Notes: a model not told the origin generated them from the letters alone. A stretch of 64,000 bases of DNA from Psilocybe azurescens (GCA_023853785.1 JAJIRX010000500.1:372001-436000), one strand, 5' to 3'. Positions 1-14,153 are shown, counted from the stretch's first letter. Made by a program: numbers and translations.

Positions 1-724
1 GACTCTAGAGTGCAGGCAAAGTGGGGAAGGTCTGGAGTCTGGACAGTGGAAGGCGTCGAGCAGGTGAATATGAATATGAATTATGTGCAACGCGGGTAAT
101 AAGCCGGTCACTATGATGAAATACTAGCACCAATACGGAGATCCCTATTGGATGACATTAAATCCTGGGGTAAGAGATGATTTTGGGTGTAATGCGTTTA
201 GTTGTGTGGCGCATCTCATCCTCATACGTACACCAGTCCATTTGAGAAGGAAATTTCAGGTAGTTCATCTCCTAAGAAGCATTTTTACAAAATTCTGGAT
301 CCTACGGAACAACGATATGTGGGATTACCAAGTCGAGTCGGTATCGGGTTCTGTTAACACCGCAGGTTGGAGTTATAAAGTCCCACTCTTCCCTCCGTCC
401 AATGTTTCGGATTTCCGAAAGGTTAGACTTTCAAGTGGTATGACGGGGACATACGCTTCAGAAATGTAGGTCTTGATTCCTGAAAATAGGGCAAAAATAG
501 AGAGGAACGGGTATGGTGCAAGCCGGGGTTGCTGCATTGGTCCGGCCGGAGGACGGGGACAGACCGAATATGTCGAATTTTGTTAAATTTCACATGTATA
601 TGGTCTCCGGAACTGATTACCCCGTGATGCGAATGGCTATAAGAATCAGTTCTCCCGCTCGTACCAGTCCTTTACTCCCAACCACCATCTCCCCAACCAC
701 TACTCCTTTCGCTACTTAGTTCAA
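1..724. other. Upstream intergenic region of the fumarate reductase gene
   Basis: I see no convincing gene here. The longest open frames are short, lack recognisable motifs and do not continue across plausible introns. The last 70 bases before the ATG at 725 are strongly pyrimidine-rich, as is common around transcription starts in basidiomycete promoters. The 3' end of a gene lying left of the window cannot be excluded. Confidence 0.5.
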
Positions 725-2805
<2,081 letters not shown>

Positions 2806-3193
2806 ATCGATAGGTCATTGTGCTTTGTCCCACACGAAAAGTAGAATGCCATCTCGATAGTCACTAGTTTCCCGTTGCATCCACACATCTTGCTTTCTCT
2901 TTTGCATTTTTTATCTATCTATTACCCTGTCTGTTTTGTTCCACGTTATGGGTGGGACAAATGTACTTTAGAAATTGAATCCGATTTTACTATGGAACTT
3001 GTACACCTGCTGTATTGAACGGACCCGCATGATTGAAATGACGCTTTATTGTGCAATCAAACATACATCTCGCACGACCTGGCAGCAACGCATGGGTACA
3101 CGCCTTCTCTTGGCGCCATTGGAGCTCAGGGACGACAAATGATTGGTGATTTATCTTTGTTCATACAGCCTCATAGACTCAGAGAGGCTAATT

Positions 3194-5382
3194 ATGGTAC
3201 ACAGGTCACGATCCTCGAGCAGCAGCAGCTCTTCTTCCAGCTCCAGCTCTTCTGATTCAGACACTACCAGAGAGCATTGGTGGTTACGAAAGAAGAAAAC
3301 CAAACACGCAGGCAACAACGCGGCTGGCAGATTGACTGCGTCTACTGCAAAGTTACTTTTGCTTACAGCTGGCCAACGAGTTCTTCCTTCTACTCCCATG
3401 ACGTCTAACGGACAACCATCTGAGAATTCGCGCTTGCTCTCCAGTCGGCGCGACCAAGACACTGAGAACCAGGCTCCAACGGCCTGTGAATCCAATCCCA
3501 AAGTACGAGGTGTGGTTTGGAGTGCCTTGACGTCGGTGTTCGTCGCTGCTGTTATCCTTTTGGTGGGATTTGAAAGGGTATTTGGGGATGCATTCGCTCC
3601 GTGGTTGGGGAAACTCCCTAAAGACCCCTTTTTGGCTGCTTTGGCCATTCTTGACAAAGCCCCTGTTATTGTATGTGCTCTTGGTATTCACCCTATTCCG
3701 GAATGTACTGATGATGTTGATATTGATGTAATGGCAGGACGGCCACATTGGTTAGACACACCCTTGAGGCTTTGAGATGAGGAACGTATATGTCTAAATT
3801 CTACTTCTGAAGATCTTCCTATTCTTGTTCGCGCACGGTATGCCAACAATGCATCTGCAGTCGACCTTGAGTCGGAGATGCCGGGACATGTCGATATTCC
3901 TCGGCTGAGGAAAGGGAAAGTTGGCGGCTTTTTCTGGTTAGTCCTAGGACATATACCTTGTAGTCATGGTTGTTATACACCCTTTTCTCTTTCGCAGGTC
4001 CGTATATGTCTCTTGTCCCGATCCAGGAAAGGAAGGCAAGGACTTCCTTGGAGGAACATGGCGTGTTCGGTGCATATCCTTTGGAACATTCGTCATTTTG
4101 CGAGTAAACACTCACCGTGAATAATCTTACAGTGACACCCTCGAACAGATTGATGTCTCGAAACTATTAATCAGTAATTACCCTGACGTTGGTGTTCTCT
4201 TTCTTCAAGAAGTACTCGGATTAAAATACCCTGGTTGATCTCCTTCTAGACATTCGCTCTAGCCCTCAACGTAGAAGATATCAAAAGGCCATCGTCGGAG
4301 GAAAGATTGCCAGCCTTCTCGGTGTGGAAGGGTGTGTCTTATTTGCGTCAAGGGGTTTCTCATATTTTAACTCGTTATCTACAGCGGACATCAACTTGGA
4401 AATTCGATCGCTGTTCTTCGACAGTACCACGCACTCGGTGTTCGATACGTTACACTTACTCATACATGCCACAATGCATTCGCCGACTCCTGCGGGTATC
4501 TTCCGGGAATAATTCCGCTCCATGGTGGACTGAGGTGCGTCGACTTTTCCAGAAACAACATACAACTTCCATTGTCTAGATTTCATTGATGCTTATCTCC
4601 AAAATTTCTCTATAGTGAGCTCGGGAGGTCTTTGATCAATGAGATGAATCGGTTGGGCGTACTTGTTGATCTTTCGCATACGTCAGATGCGACGGCAAAG
4701 CAAGCCATTCTACATTCGAAAGCACCGGTTATTTGGTCACATTCATCTGCTCGTGCCGTCCACGATGTCCCCGAAATGTCCCTGATGATATTTTACAACT
4801 CATCGGGCACGGAGAAGGAAAGGACGCGGTGGTAATGGTCAGTGCTTGTTCAGTAACTGCTCAGAAACATGATTATATTAATGAGCCTTTTCTTTCTTCA
4901 AAAGGTCAACTTTGCACCATTTTTTGTGGCAGAACCAAACAACGCAACCGTCAACGCCGTGGCGGACCATGTAGACCATATCGCACAGGTAGCTGGTAAA
5001 CAGCAGTGCGTACACTACCGTCTGACCTGAATACTGTCCGCGATTTTGAATGTTTTGCAGTGTTGGCCTAGGTAGCGATTTCGACGGTATCGGCGATGTC
5101 CCAGTGGGTCTTGAAGATGTCTCCAAATACCCGGCATTGGTAAGTGATATCGAAGCCTGTTTTTAGCCCACCCCACTGAAGATTTTTGCCGACTAGATTG
5201 CTGAACTCTATAGCCGCGGTTGGAACAAATACGAACTTGCGGGATTGACTGGTGGTAACCTGTTGCGCGTATTCGAAGGTGCAGAGAAAGTTGCTCTGGA
5301 TTTACAGGCCGCTGGTACACCCCCAGTCTTTGACTTGTATGATAAACGCACAGACATTCCGAGGGGACATTCGGAGCTGTGA
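3194..5382 (+). CDS. Membrane dipeptidase, peptidase family M19
   Basis: Zinc-dependent dipeptidase of the renal dipeptidase family, hydrolysing dipeptides. The N-terminus carries a serine run and a basic stretch, then one hydrophobic segment (about residues 115-135, [16 protein letters not shown]), giving a type II membrane anchor with the catalytic domain outside the cytosol or in the lumen. Catalytic-domain blocks follow in order across about ten exons: DGHIDLP (zinc His and Asp), THTCHN, DLSHTSD, SHSSAR and [10 protein letters not shown]. The stop at 5380-5382 follows a short tail. An upstream in-frame ATG at 3143 exists, but 3194 directly precedes the Ser-rich segment and is preferred. 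Two frame breaks, in AAAAGG (4283-4288) and CCCC (4769-4772), interrupt an otherwise conserved protein and look like lost homopolymer bases. It is convergent with the G-alpha gene, with 333 bp between the stops. Confidence 0.92.
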
Positions 5383-5715
5383 AGAATCTCGCCGCGCTAT
5401 TGGGATATACGAGTTGTACATCTACACAAGAGCACGTAACTTACAGCCTTGTATAAAATGATAACGAGTGGAAATTTCCACAAGACTTCGACAATACATC
5501 GTGTATTGCAACGAGCACAGCAGCGCAGTCGATACATTTGGTACAATTACTGGTCGACCTTTGCAAATACAATATAAAAAGACGAATAAGACGATTAAAT
5601 ACAATAAAATAGGTATAGGATCAACGTTGACAAGAGTTGCCTGCCGACCGGTCTTTTTTAATGCTGTAAGTTCGACAGCTTGCATCAGGTGCGTGTAGAT
5701 AAAGCATATCACTGG
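5383..5715. other. Convergent 3' intergenic spacer
   Basis: This AT-rich spacer separates the 3' ends of the dipeptidase (+) and G-alpha (-) genes and must contain both transcription ends. I see no coding potential that continues a known family. Confidence 0.6.
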
Positions 5716-7642
5716 TTAAATTAGGCCAGCATCCACCATGTCATTTCGCAGGATCGCTGACTGGACTGTCGACAGGAAGAAGCATAAATCAGATCCAAAC
5801 TTCATCATCTAGTTCTAAGCTGTGACCACTTACCGGCTTTCAGCGTTACAGAAGTTGCTTGTGTATCCTTGTTTGCGCAGTTAAATGTATCCGCCAAGTG
5901 TCAGAAAATTAAAAGGAAACTCACTACAACCGAGGTAAAGTGAGAAATGAAGACACGCCCTGGTTCTGAATATTGTGTATAATATTTTTTGAAGACCTTA
6001 CGGAACCCTGTAAGGAGTCGTGGTGATTTTTATCCTATACTCCATCCAAAAACGGCTTACAAGTTGTCACAGCTTCGTAGTCGTTTCCTTTGTCGTATTC
6101 GGGAATATATTTTTGAATAGAGACACCTTGTTCCAGCTTTTTCCGCAGTAAGTCAGTCTTGTTTAGAAACAGGATCTGAGGGCATTTTCAGGTTGTATAC
6201 TAAAAGTAAACCAAAAAAAAAATTACGAGTTGCACATCTGACAGAAGTTTGTTTCCACACAATGTTTTCCATAACATAAATGTGTCTTCCAACCTAAAAA
6301 TGCTAGAGTCTTCTTCTAGACGCTCATTGAAAGACGACAGCGGAGCCAAGAATAGCAAGGCGGTCACTTCTCTGAAATATGGGACCCATGCTGCTCTCTG
6401 TAAGAGACAATGGGGTCAATAAACGCACCATTGAATAGAACAAAGTCAAGCTCACGGAGGTGCGAATACCCGCCACATCATACATAATCCAGTCGAGGTT
6501 TACTCCATTTGCTGGGCATCACAGGGTGGATGTTAGCCTGACATTCGAATGAGGTGAATTGAAGGTTGTTACGTCTATCCAAAGTGAAGCGGTATTCTTG
6601 AACGCCTGTTGTTCGCAAACGAGCGCGCATGATATCTCGGTCCGACGGTTCGTAGTCTTGTGCGGCTATCCGATCGATGTCCTCGAGGAAGCTAACGGTG
6701 ATGTTAGCCATCGCTGATGAGTGAGATACGAAAGGCTTACAATCCAGGAGAATCTTCAAGTCGCAATCTTTGACTGTGAAGGATACTCTGTGTTACTGAG
6801 TCTCCCCAAAACCACCGAATGTCTTCTTTGCAACTGTCAACCACTTGACAAACTACCCGATGTACCTGTGATTCCTTCCCGGGCTGGGAATTTCGGATTT
6901 GGTCAAGGATACCCTTCCACCCCGAGGACGACCGCACACAGAACTCCTGGGCAGTACTTTTTTGAATTCAAACATGACCTGGCTGTGGCTGTTTGGCGTG
7001 GTATAGGTTTGGGGAACTTCTTCAACTTCGCTTGCACCTGCTCCAAGGAAGACCTTCAAGTCCTTCTCAATTTCTCGTAATGGTTTAAGGCGAAGAATGG
7101 CACTTCGATGCCTCTCTGTTGGGACAGCGCTACCAGACGTGGTCGATTGAGAGTCAGCCTGTTTTATTGCCGCGCGGCTCAAGGCATCGACCATAATGTT
7201 TACAGAGCGAACCAGATTGAACAGAATGATGGCTTTCCAAGTTGCACGCTCCTCCGACCATGCTTTCTGAGCGTATGCGATCTGAAAATCTGCCAATAAC
7301 AATGAATAAATATGGCGGATAAGATTATATGGCACTCACTTTTAATTGTAGTTGATTTGCCTTGTACCCACTTAGAATATGAGCAATGTAAAACTAGGTG
7401 TCATTGTGACTTTGCTTTGACTCACCGCTCAAACTTTGGCCCAATACCAATATCTTGATGGCGTTCTTATAGCGTTTCATAGCCATTTTCGCTGCTTTGA
7501 GTTCTGCATCTATTTCGCGGCTCCGTAGTAGGGCTTCTTTCTCAGAGATTTCCCGAACAATGCGTTCTTCGAGTGTTTCATCAGGAGGAGGGGCAATAGC
7601 AAGGGAAAGTGGGTCAACAGAAGGGTCTCGTTCGTTGGTCAT
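5716..7642 (-). CDS. Atypical heterotrimeric G-protein alpha subunit
   Basis: Guanine-nucleotide-binding alpha subunit acting below seven-transmembrane receptors. Read on the minus strand from ATG 7642: a charged N-terminus with no myristoylation or palmitoylation signal, helix alpha-N, P-loop KILVLGQSLSGKST split by an intron, the helical domain enlarged by roughly 100 Ser/Pro/Arg-rich residues, then RIAAQDYEPSDRDIMRARLRTTGV (switch I with its Thr), switch II reading DVAGIRTS, LAPLSSFNERLEED, guanine-specificity motif FLNKTDLL, SVVDTQAT in place of TCATDT, and a C-terminus ending DMVDAGLI. At least eight introns fit GT-AG with no frame break. Canonical switch II is DVGGQ; here the catalytic Gln is Ile and the second residue of the pair is Ala, so GTP hydrolysis is probably weak. 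Divergent G-alpha genes of this kind are multiplied in mushrooms. The family call is secure; partners are unknown. Confidence 0.93.
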
Positions 7643-8584
7643 CCTCGGTAGCGTACAAAGGAGTGGACAAGAGTGATTAGATGGTAAAGGTGCACCTAAT
7701 CTTTTCCTGAAGAGCAGGTTTCAGTTTTTGCATACCCCTGGTCGCTTATGGCGAAAAGATCAGTGTATATCGCCGATGATACCCATATGACGGTAGCGAG
7801 AATGCCCTGTCATCCGGATTTGGCCAACGTGTAATTTCTCTTCTGGTGTATCTTTGCTTAATCGCATATGTCTGCCTATCGTCGTGGAAATGATTACATG
7901 ATTCGTTTGTTAGCAAGATATGCATAACCATTTCGGACTATGGCAATATAGAGCCAAGGCCGAAGGGAGGACTGGAATTTGGAGCAGTGCCCATATTTTC
8001 CAACTGCGAGATGTCAACCGGGCCTTATGTCAGGTAACTTCCAAACCGCTTGAAACCGGAGATATGCACACTGCGTAGACAGGTGTAGAAACCTTGTATG
8101 CTACATTCGTAGTCCTGAGGGCCGATCGATGTTAGACTGGTCAGTGGTCACTGAGGATCCCAGGATCAAACCAGGTTGAAGAAAGTAAAGGGACGGCAGG
8201 TGAGGCTGCTAATCAAAATCATGTTCAAGTTGAACTTGAAATGCAATCATGATCTTATAAATGTCCAAATTTAGTAACCATACGCGATCACTCTATTGGG
8301 CGCCTCATAACTTCAATAAGTTATTTTCATACCTATGTACTACGGTCTTCATGGCTGTGCAGTGTTGCGGCTCGATAGTTAATTTTTTGATCGTCGCAGA
8401 TCGTAGATGGTTGTTTGTTTAATCGAAAACGCAGATGGTTAGGCATTATACATCCGTGCACGAAAATAAAAGCATCCGAAGAACAGATATATTGAGGTAC
8501 TTGATACCGAAGTACCATATTGCGATAGATTGCGTGACATCTTGTACCAGGAAGAAGAAATTAAACATTGTACACGAGTTTTTC
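7643..8584. other. Intergenic region between G-alpha and Vts1 genes
   Basis: This stretch lies between the start of the G-alpha gene and the 3' end of the Vts1 gene, both on the minus strand. I find no conserved protein. It should hold the G-alpha promoter at its left end and the Vts1 3' UTR at its right end. Confidence 0.5.
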
Positions 8585-10187
8585 CTACTCCACGGCGACA
8601 ACTGGGGCACTTTCGGTGGTAGATGCGGGGGCAACGTTAGCAGATACAACTGGAGCTGCGCTGTTAGGAACTTTGGGGGAGTCCCAGGTGGGAGTGAAGA
8701 TGGGCGAATTGATCGACAATTTCGACCGAGGGAGTGCACTATGGGGGCACGATCGACTTCAGGAGCGGCTGCGAAAGCTGCGCCAGTTGGAATCACGCTC
8801 GTGGTGGGAGTGGCACTAGTTGGTTCTTCCATACCCATCCTCTTTCTGACGTGTTCAAAAGTCCTCAATAAGCGCCTGCGGGCACCGAGGGCGGCTACTC
8901 CTCTGGCTTCCAAAGTGGCGTCGTCAAGAACAACCAGTTCTTGCCACGTAAGGCCTTCAAATGCTGAAGTATACTTGTGGAGACGAAGGCCTCTTAACCA
9001 AGCTGGAATGTCGTTGAGCATCTCAGGTTCAAAGTCCTCTTCACGAGGAGAATCGACGGCGCTTTGCGGGGTTCCAGGCATAGGGCCGAGGCCGCTGCTC
9101 TTCAAGCCGGCACTCTTGAGACCGCTGCTGGGACGCAATCCACTGCTCCTGAGAGCACTTGCGGGATATCGAGCACTCGTTGGGGTTCGCCAGTTAGTAG
9201 GTACTTGAGCCTTTTTAGGTTTGGCCGAGGACGGTGGGGCAAGACCGGTGGGTTGAACGAGACCACTCATAACCAGCTGAGCAGCAAGGACTTGAGCTTC
9301 GGCTGAGAGTCCGGCATTGGCTAGCATGTTCAGGGTGTAGGGATTAATACCAGAGAAGCCAGGCAACGAATTGGTAGATCCTGCCGCCTTGGTCTCTTTT
9401 CCAACGTCTTTCTGAAACATGGGAATCAAAGGAGTGTTCACCATGTTTGCCCAGCTCTCAGTAGCCGGCGTGTTTTGGCGAACTGCTTCCCGATTCAACG
9501 CTGCCTGGGCAAGCAGGCTGTGATGGCCTTGCTCAGTAGCCGGCGTAGGAGTGATTGGAGATTCGAGGTCATCGATGTTCAAGCTAGGAGGACGGAAGCT
9601 GAGCTTTCCGAGCTTGGGCTTAGCTTGCGCCACTGGCTCAGCAGCTTTGCAGGGGTCGACTTAGATTATTATCCTGGCATAAAGGTATGTCCACTTACCG
9701 GGCACAGCCTTGGGTTCTTCAGGCCGGATCATTTGTTGCAGGACAGCAACAAAGAAATGGATCTGGTCCTGAGTAGAGCTCTGCAGGAGAGTGTAGAGTG
9801 CGGCAGTCCTTTCGGGCTCGTTCAGAACTTTGAACCCTATTGAGATGAGATCAAAGGATGCATGAGTGCCATCATTATGAATATCTTCGTTAGTAACTGA
9901 CAGTGCTCGATGGTAGCAAGCTCCTCTTTGAACTTGGTATCTGCAGTCACTTTGGCCATTTCATTCTGTCAAACCAATCAGCAACAAGAAAGATAGGCAA
10001 GCAAACTGTGCAAACTAACCAGAACAGATTCATATTTCTGGAAATCCTTGATCCAACGGTCGAAGCCCTCGATGGTAGACTGGGGATGAGGGGTAGAAAG
10101 ACCTCCATTTGCTTGTCCAGAAGCTGGAGTATTGTTTACGTCTTCATTAGAGACGGAAAGTTTGGGATTAGTTTCAATGGTCGACAT
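8585..10187 (-). CDS. Vts1/Smaug-type SAM-domain RNA-binding protein
   Basis: Post-transcriptional regulator that binds stem-loops in mRNAs through a SAM domain and recruits deadenylation and decay factors (yeast Vts1, fly Smaug). Minus strand, ATG at 10187 ([10 protein letters not shown]). The conserved N-terminal block ([35 protein letters not shown]) spans three small introns. A long Ser/Pro linker follows, then the SAM domain beginning [14 protein letters not shown] and ending [16 protein letters not shown], and the tail [14 protein letters not shown]. After that Lys the frame breaks at a run of five G (plus strand 8675-8679). Allowing one missing base, the tail continues in a composition like that of homologues and stops at 8585-8587; without it the frame drifts to 8446 with no homology. 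I therefore place the end at 8585. Confidence 0.92.
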
Positions 10188-10496
10188 TGCTGTGATCAGT
10201 GTGAGGATGGGATGGGGTACCAGGGACAAGGGAACATCTTCCAAGGGGGCCTACTTTTATCATCTGCGCCGAAACAGATCATAACTTGTTGTAGTTATCC
10301 ATAGCAACGCCGCACAGTATCTCAACAGGGGAGCCGACAACATCGCAACGCTGATTCAAGTGGCAGTGCCCCACTGCCGGTAAAATTTTGATGGCGTGAT
10401 CATCATGCTTTGTGGATGTGATAATGTACATACAGAGGCATTGACTATTGAGCGATGAGCTCCTCATTGGACCCTGGTCGAGAATTTGGAATGAAA
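10188..10496. other. Short intergenic region upstream of Vts1
   Basis: Contains the Vts1 promoter and the 3' UTR of the fucosyltransferase-like gene. No coding feature is evident. Confidence 0.5.
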
Positions 10497-12107
10497 TCAA
10501 TTGCCAGTGGAATTGGACCACAAAATCTCTGTTACAAATTTACTGAAAGTACTTCCTTCAGTGCCCACCACCTTGAGAGCTTTCCCCAAGACTAACGCAT
10601 CAACAAACGGAAGGACAAACGGTAGAAGGTTCACTCCATCATACGGGCTAATCAAGTTTTCGAGAGGTATCATCTCCTTTTTAAAGTCATCCAAAAAGAA
10701 CATACAAGGAAATGTCTGACGAAATATAGACATCGCTGGATGCATCTCAGGGGTCTTCAAGTCGGTTGCGACATATATAGGGACGTTAAGCAAATGATAC
10801 TTTCGTTCATGATGGCGAGACGAACGACATAGTCCCCTGTATGAAAGAAGTGAAGATATGTACGGCGACCAAGTTGCCACATTGTTGTTCAGATCTGAGT
10901 CAATCTTAGACGTTGTGCATGAAGAAGGCGCTTCCCCAAGAAGTTTATCCTCAACATCGCATATTTCTGCTACTGATAAACCAAGCGTTGTGTACAGGAT
11001 TTCCCACCAAATTGCCTTGACAGTGGTACCAATCTTCTTCTTGAATTTGCCATCACCAGAGCGTAGATGCACTCCCAAGTAAGAGTGAAGTGACTGACTT
11101 ATACTGTCGGCTGTGGCAATAAGATCTGAATTTGTGAAAACCATATTCCGCCTAATCATTTCAAGGTAGGCAATGTTATCGGAATTCTTCAGACGAAGGC
11201 GAGAGGTCCCAAAGAGTGTCCCAATCTGTAGAAGACGTTCTTGAGCTGCAACAAGATTGGTGATGTACACGTCTTCCTGGTATTTGTCCGTTACTGGGGA
11301 GGAGTCTGAGAGGGTGTCCAGGAAGCGATATCGATATGGCATATCATCGCGTAGGACATAAACATCGGATGACAGGATGCCAAATCTTGCCTGTAGCCAA
11401 GCTTGTGACATATTTGGCCTGTGAAAGAAAGGCTGGCGGGTAGAGACAGCCGAGAGATCAACTAACCAAGTCCAGGGTATATAGGAAGTCTCAAAGTATT
11501 GAAGACATTCTATAGGACGGGTAATGTGGACAGGTATGTGTGCACAATGGCTTAAGCCTTCCTTGCTCGATAGTTCATGGTATCGGGAGAGGGTATTATA
11601 TTCGACATAGTGTATGGGTTTGTTTCCAAGGCGAATCGGTGGTACAAGAAGAGTGCGACGAAGTAAGTGTGAAAGCAAGAGAGCATTTTCGAAAGCGATA
11701 CGTTGATTATGGAAGCCACTGTGTGGCAGGTAGGTCAAGTACTTTGCTGACAAGTCCAGGTAGTCGATATCCGTGTCAAATACGATGGCTTGAGAAGTCG
11801 TATTAGAGGAGGTGCAGGGAAAAGATATGGCTCGTGAGTCCCACCTCGTAGTAAAGAGATAGTATGCTGAGCCAAAGCAGGTCATGCATGCCAGAGTGAG
11901 CAACATAAGGAGAAGTGCTAGATCTCTGTTCACGCGGTGGTTGGCAGCCTTTCGACTAGGTGTACCTGTTCCTTGCCGTTTCTCTGGAAGCAGAAGTGGT
12001 GGAGGACGGATGATGGGTGCCCTCATCCTGTAATTCCCTCGTTCCAGCGAGACTGAGGGAGATGCATTTCCATATTGTGAAGGTATTGACTCGGTGAAAA
12101 GGCTCAT
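10497..12107 (-). CDS. Type II membrane protein resembling GDP-fucose protein O-fucosyltransferases
   Basis: Single-exon frame of 536 codons from ATG 12107. An earlier non-ATG start at 12164 is possible but unlikely. Layout: short cytosolic N-terminus with basic residues, one transmembrane segment (about residues 63-85, LALLLMLLTLACMTCFGSAY), then a luminal domain. The luminal part has GFHNQRIAFENALLLSHLLRR near its start, a VHLRSGDG block in the middle and VVGTEGSTFSKFV near the end. These resemble the N-terminal nucleotide-binding, HxRxxD-like and C-terminal motifs of protein O-fucosyltransferase-related glycosyltransferases seen in many basidiomycetes. It is predicted to sit in the Golgi or ER membrane and glycosylate a secreted target, with the donor unproven. 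It lies tail-to-head with Vts1 and divergent from the HAD gene. Lack of introns is unusual among its neighbours. Confidence 0.7.
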   Translation of the reverse strand: MSLFTESIPSQYGNASPSVSLERGNYRMRAPIIRPPPLLLPEKRQGTGTPSRKAANHRVNRDLALLLMLLTLACMTCFGSAYYLFTTRWDSRAISFPCTSSNTTSQAIVFDTDIDYLDLSAKYLTYLPHSGFHNQRIAFENALLLSHLLRRTLLVPPIRLGNKPIHYVEYNTLSRYHELSSKEGLSHCAHIPVHITRPIECLQYFETSYIPWTWLVDLSAVSTRQPFFHRPNMSQAWLQARFGILSSDVYVLRDDMPYRYRFLDTLSDSSPVTDKYQEDVYITNLVAAQERLLQIGTLFGTSRLRLKNSDNIAYLEMIRRNMVFTNSDLIATADSISQSLHSYLGVHLRSGDGKFKKKIGTTVKAIWWEILYTTLGLSVAEICDVEDKLLGEAPSSCTTSKIDSDLNNNVATWSPYISSLLSYRGLCRSSRHHERKYHLLNVPIYVATDLKTPEMHPAMSIFRQTFPCMFFLDDFKKEMIPLENLISPYDGVNLLPFVLPFVDALVLGKALKVVGTEGSTFSKFVTEILWSNSTGN

Positions 12108-12329
12108 CCTCGCTAGTGTCAAAGGATGGACGTTAATTACTTGACGCGTTTCACATGTGAGCACGCATACTATTATCTGAGTCTCCCCTCAAGCATTGAG
12201 CGCTAAGCGGTTATGGTACTAGTCGCGTGGAATCAAATGCAGGCACGGAGGTAGGAGACAAAGGATGAAATGGAATTGCACAGCCACCCTTAACAGTCCT
12301 CGTCTCGCCTACAGCCTTTGCGTTCACAG
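12108..12329. promoter_or_regulatory. Divergent promoter region
   Basis: The 222 bases between the starts of the fucosyltransferase-like gene (-) and the HAD-family gene (+) must serve both genes. I see no clear TATA box. Confidence 0.45.
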
Positions 12330-14153
12330 ATGCAGCTCTATAGAGTACTTGCTACTCGAAATAGCTCCTGTTATAAACCGTCATTTAGACTTCTCATCGG
12401 ACAAGAAAGGAGTCTTTCCCAACAAGCCCTACCAAGGTCCAGACAGGAGTGCCCTCCGGTAGCATTTGCCCTTGATATTGTGGGTTGCAGATGCAATGCA
12501 TGCATCAAGTATACGATCTCAAATCAAGTTAACTCCCATATACTCTAGGATGGCGTTCTTCTTCGAGGCCCTGACGTTCTTCCGGCTGCAAAGCGCGCTC
12601 TTAACATTCTAGAGGGCGACAATCCGTTTAAAAAGTGAGCGAATACGCTCCCCCTACAACTTCTCCCCCTGACTTGCTCCAGAAAGATACCATATATTCT
12701 CGTGCGTTTTGCGGTCAGTTTCGGGCAACGATGATTCATCGGAACGGAAAACATAGCTTACGAATGGAGGTGGAGTCGCGGAAGACGAGAGGTGCAAAAA
12801 CTGAGTGCACAACTTAACCGCACTGTGCGTCAAATCCACCATCGCAAGCTTGACAGAGTTGAATTATAATTGCGAACTCTCTAGATCGTTCCCAGCCAGT
12901 ATTGCCAGGCCCACACAATTCTCAGAAAACTATCTCACGACTACCGCGATAAACCGGTCTTGGTCCTCGGGGGGAATTTGACAAAGTGCGCCAAGTTGCG
13001 AAAGGGTACGTTCTACTATCTAGTCTCTCTGCTATTGGTCCTCATTCTCGCTAGATACGGATACCGAAAGGCTTACACAACATTAGATGTTCTGGCGTGG
13101 AACCCAGCGTAAGTTTTGTTTCTCACTTCAACGCTCGCAAAGCCCTCACCGATTTATCAGTGTATGGCCGTTCCATAAATTATCAGAAATAGAAAAAACA
13201 ACCACGGAGGTAACTTTTCTTCGTCTAGCGCTCAGACAGCTTGACCAATTTATTGCAATTTAGGATGTCGATTTCTCAAACACCCCGATATCAGCAATAT
13301 TTGTTTACCACGATCCAAGGAATTGGGCCCTCGACGGTGAATACACTTAAGAACGATTGTGACATCGGTGTCTAACCGTCCTGCAGTTCAAGTAGCTTGC
13401 GATGTTATTCTATCAGGAGGAATTATTGGTGGTCCTTATAAAAAATCAGACAGACAAACAGAACCTGTCAAACTGATCTTCTGTAACCCCGACCTCCTGT
13501 GGAAATCAGACTTCGATAGACCAAGGCTTGGTCAAGGAGCGTTTAAATCAGCGTTCCAAGCAATCTTCAAGGTATTGACTTTTTCTCTCACTTTTTTCCA
13601 CGAGTAAACCAAATCTCAAATCAGCAAATAACTGGGTCTGAATACCCGCATGTGCAATTCGGAAAGCCTACTGAAGAAACATATCACTTTGCAGAAGAAC
13701 TTCTACAGGCACAAATCAATGATTTGTATAGCGTTAAAAATTCGCTGCGCCCACGCATGTAAGAGTTTTAGTTTCTTCTAAAGGGTAAGAAGTCAGATCC
13801 GACGTTTATATAGATATATGATTGGAGGTAAAGATTAAGTTCATCATCTCCAAACTTGTTAATCAGTCTCCTTCCACACAGATAATCCGGAATCAGGTAT
13901 GATTGAATCAATTATTCTCTGAATATCACCAAACTTTATTCAATATTGACACCGTCTCCAAGATATTGCAGGCGCCAACGCGGCCAAATGGTCGTCAGTG
14001 CTAGTAAAAACAGGTGTTTATGATCCATTACAGGGACCTCCTTCCCATCTGCCCACACATTACGCGGAAGATGTTGAAGAAGCGGTGAAATGGGCAATAG
14101 TGCAAGAGATGCCCTTCACCCCAAGCTGCAACCACCAGCCAAACTCACATTGA
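12330..14153 (+). CDS. Mitochondrial HAD-superfamily phosphatase-like protein, CECR5/YKR070W family
   Basis: Member of the CECR5-type haloacid dehalogenase-like hydrolases (yeast YKR070W, human HDHD5), mitochondrial, substrate unknown. ATG at 12330 opens an Arg/Ser/Leu-rich presequence. The first HAD motif FALDIDGVLLRG crosses an intron (12480-12548). Then LTNGGG (motif II region), ILRKLSHDYRDKPVLVLGG, AYTTLDVLAWNP, FVYHDPRNWALD, LSGGIIGGPY, FGKPTEETYHFAEELL (motif III Lys) and MIGDNPESDIAGAN (motif IV Asp residues) run across about ten exons to a stop at 14151-14153. Frame is lost twice, in an A run at 12796-12800 and in a G run at 12969-12974, each needing one more base. All family motifs are present, so I consider the gene functional. 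Confidence 0.88.

Noticed and set aside
152..469. 105-codon open frame upstream of the fumarate reductase gene
   Set aside because: No motif, no intron-consistent extension, low-complexity-free but random-looking composition.
3218..3260. Serine-codon run that looks like a microsatellite
   Set aside because: It is in frame within the dipeptidase N-terminus and codes a Ser-rich cytosolic segment.
4283..4772. Dipeptidase as a pseudogene because of two frame breaks
   Set aside because: Breaks are homopolymer losses like those in essential genes nearby; all catalytic blocks are intact.
8446..8584. Extended C-terminus of Vts1 in the uncorrected frame
   Set aside because: The extra residues show no homology, while the alternative frame after one missing base gives a family-like tail and an earlier stop.
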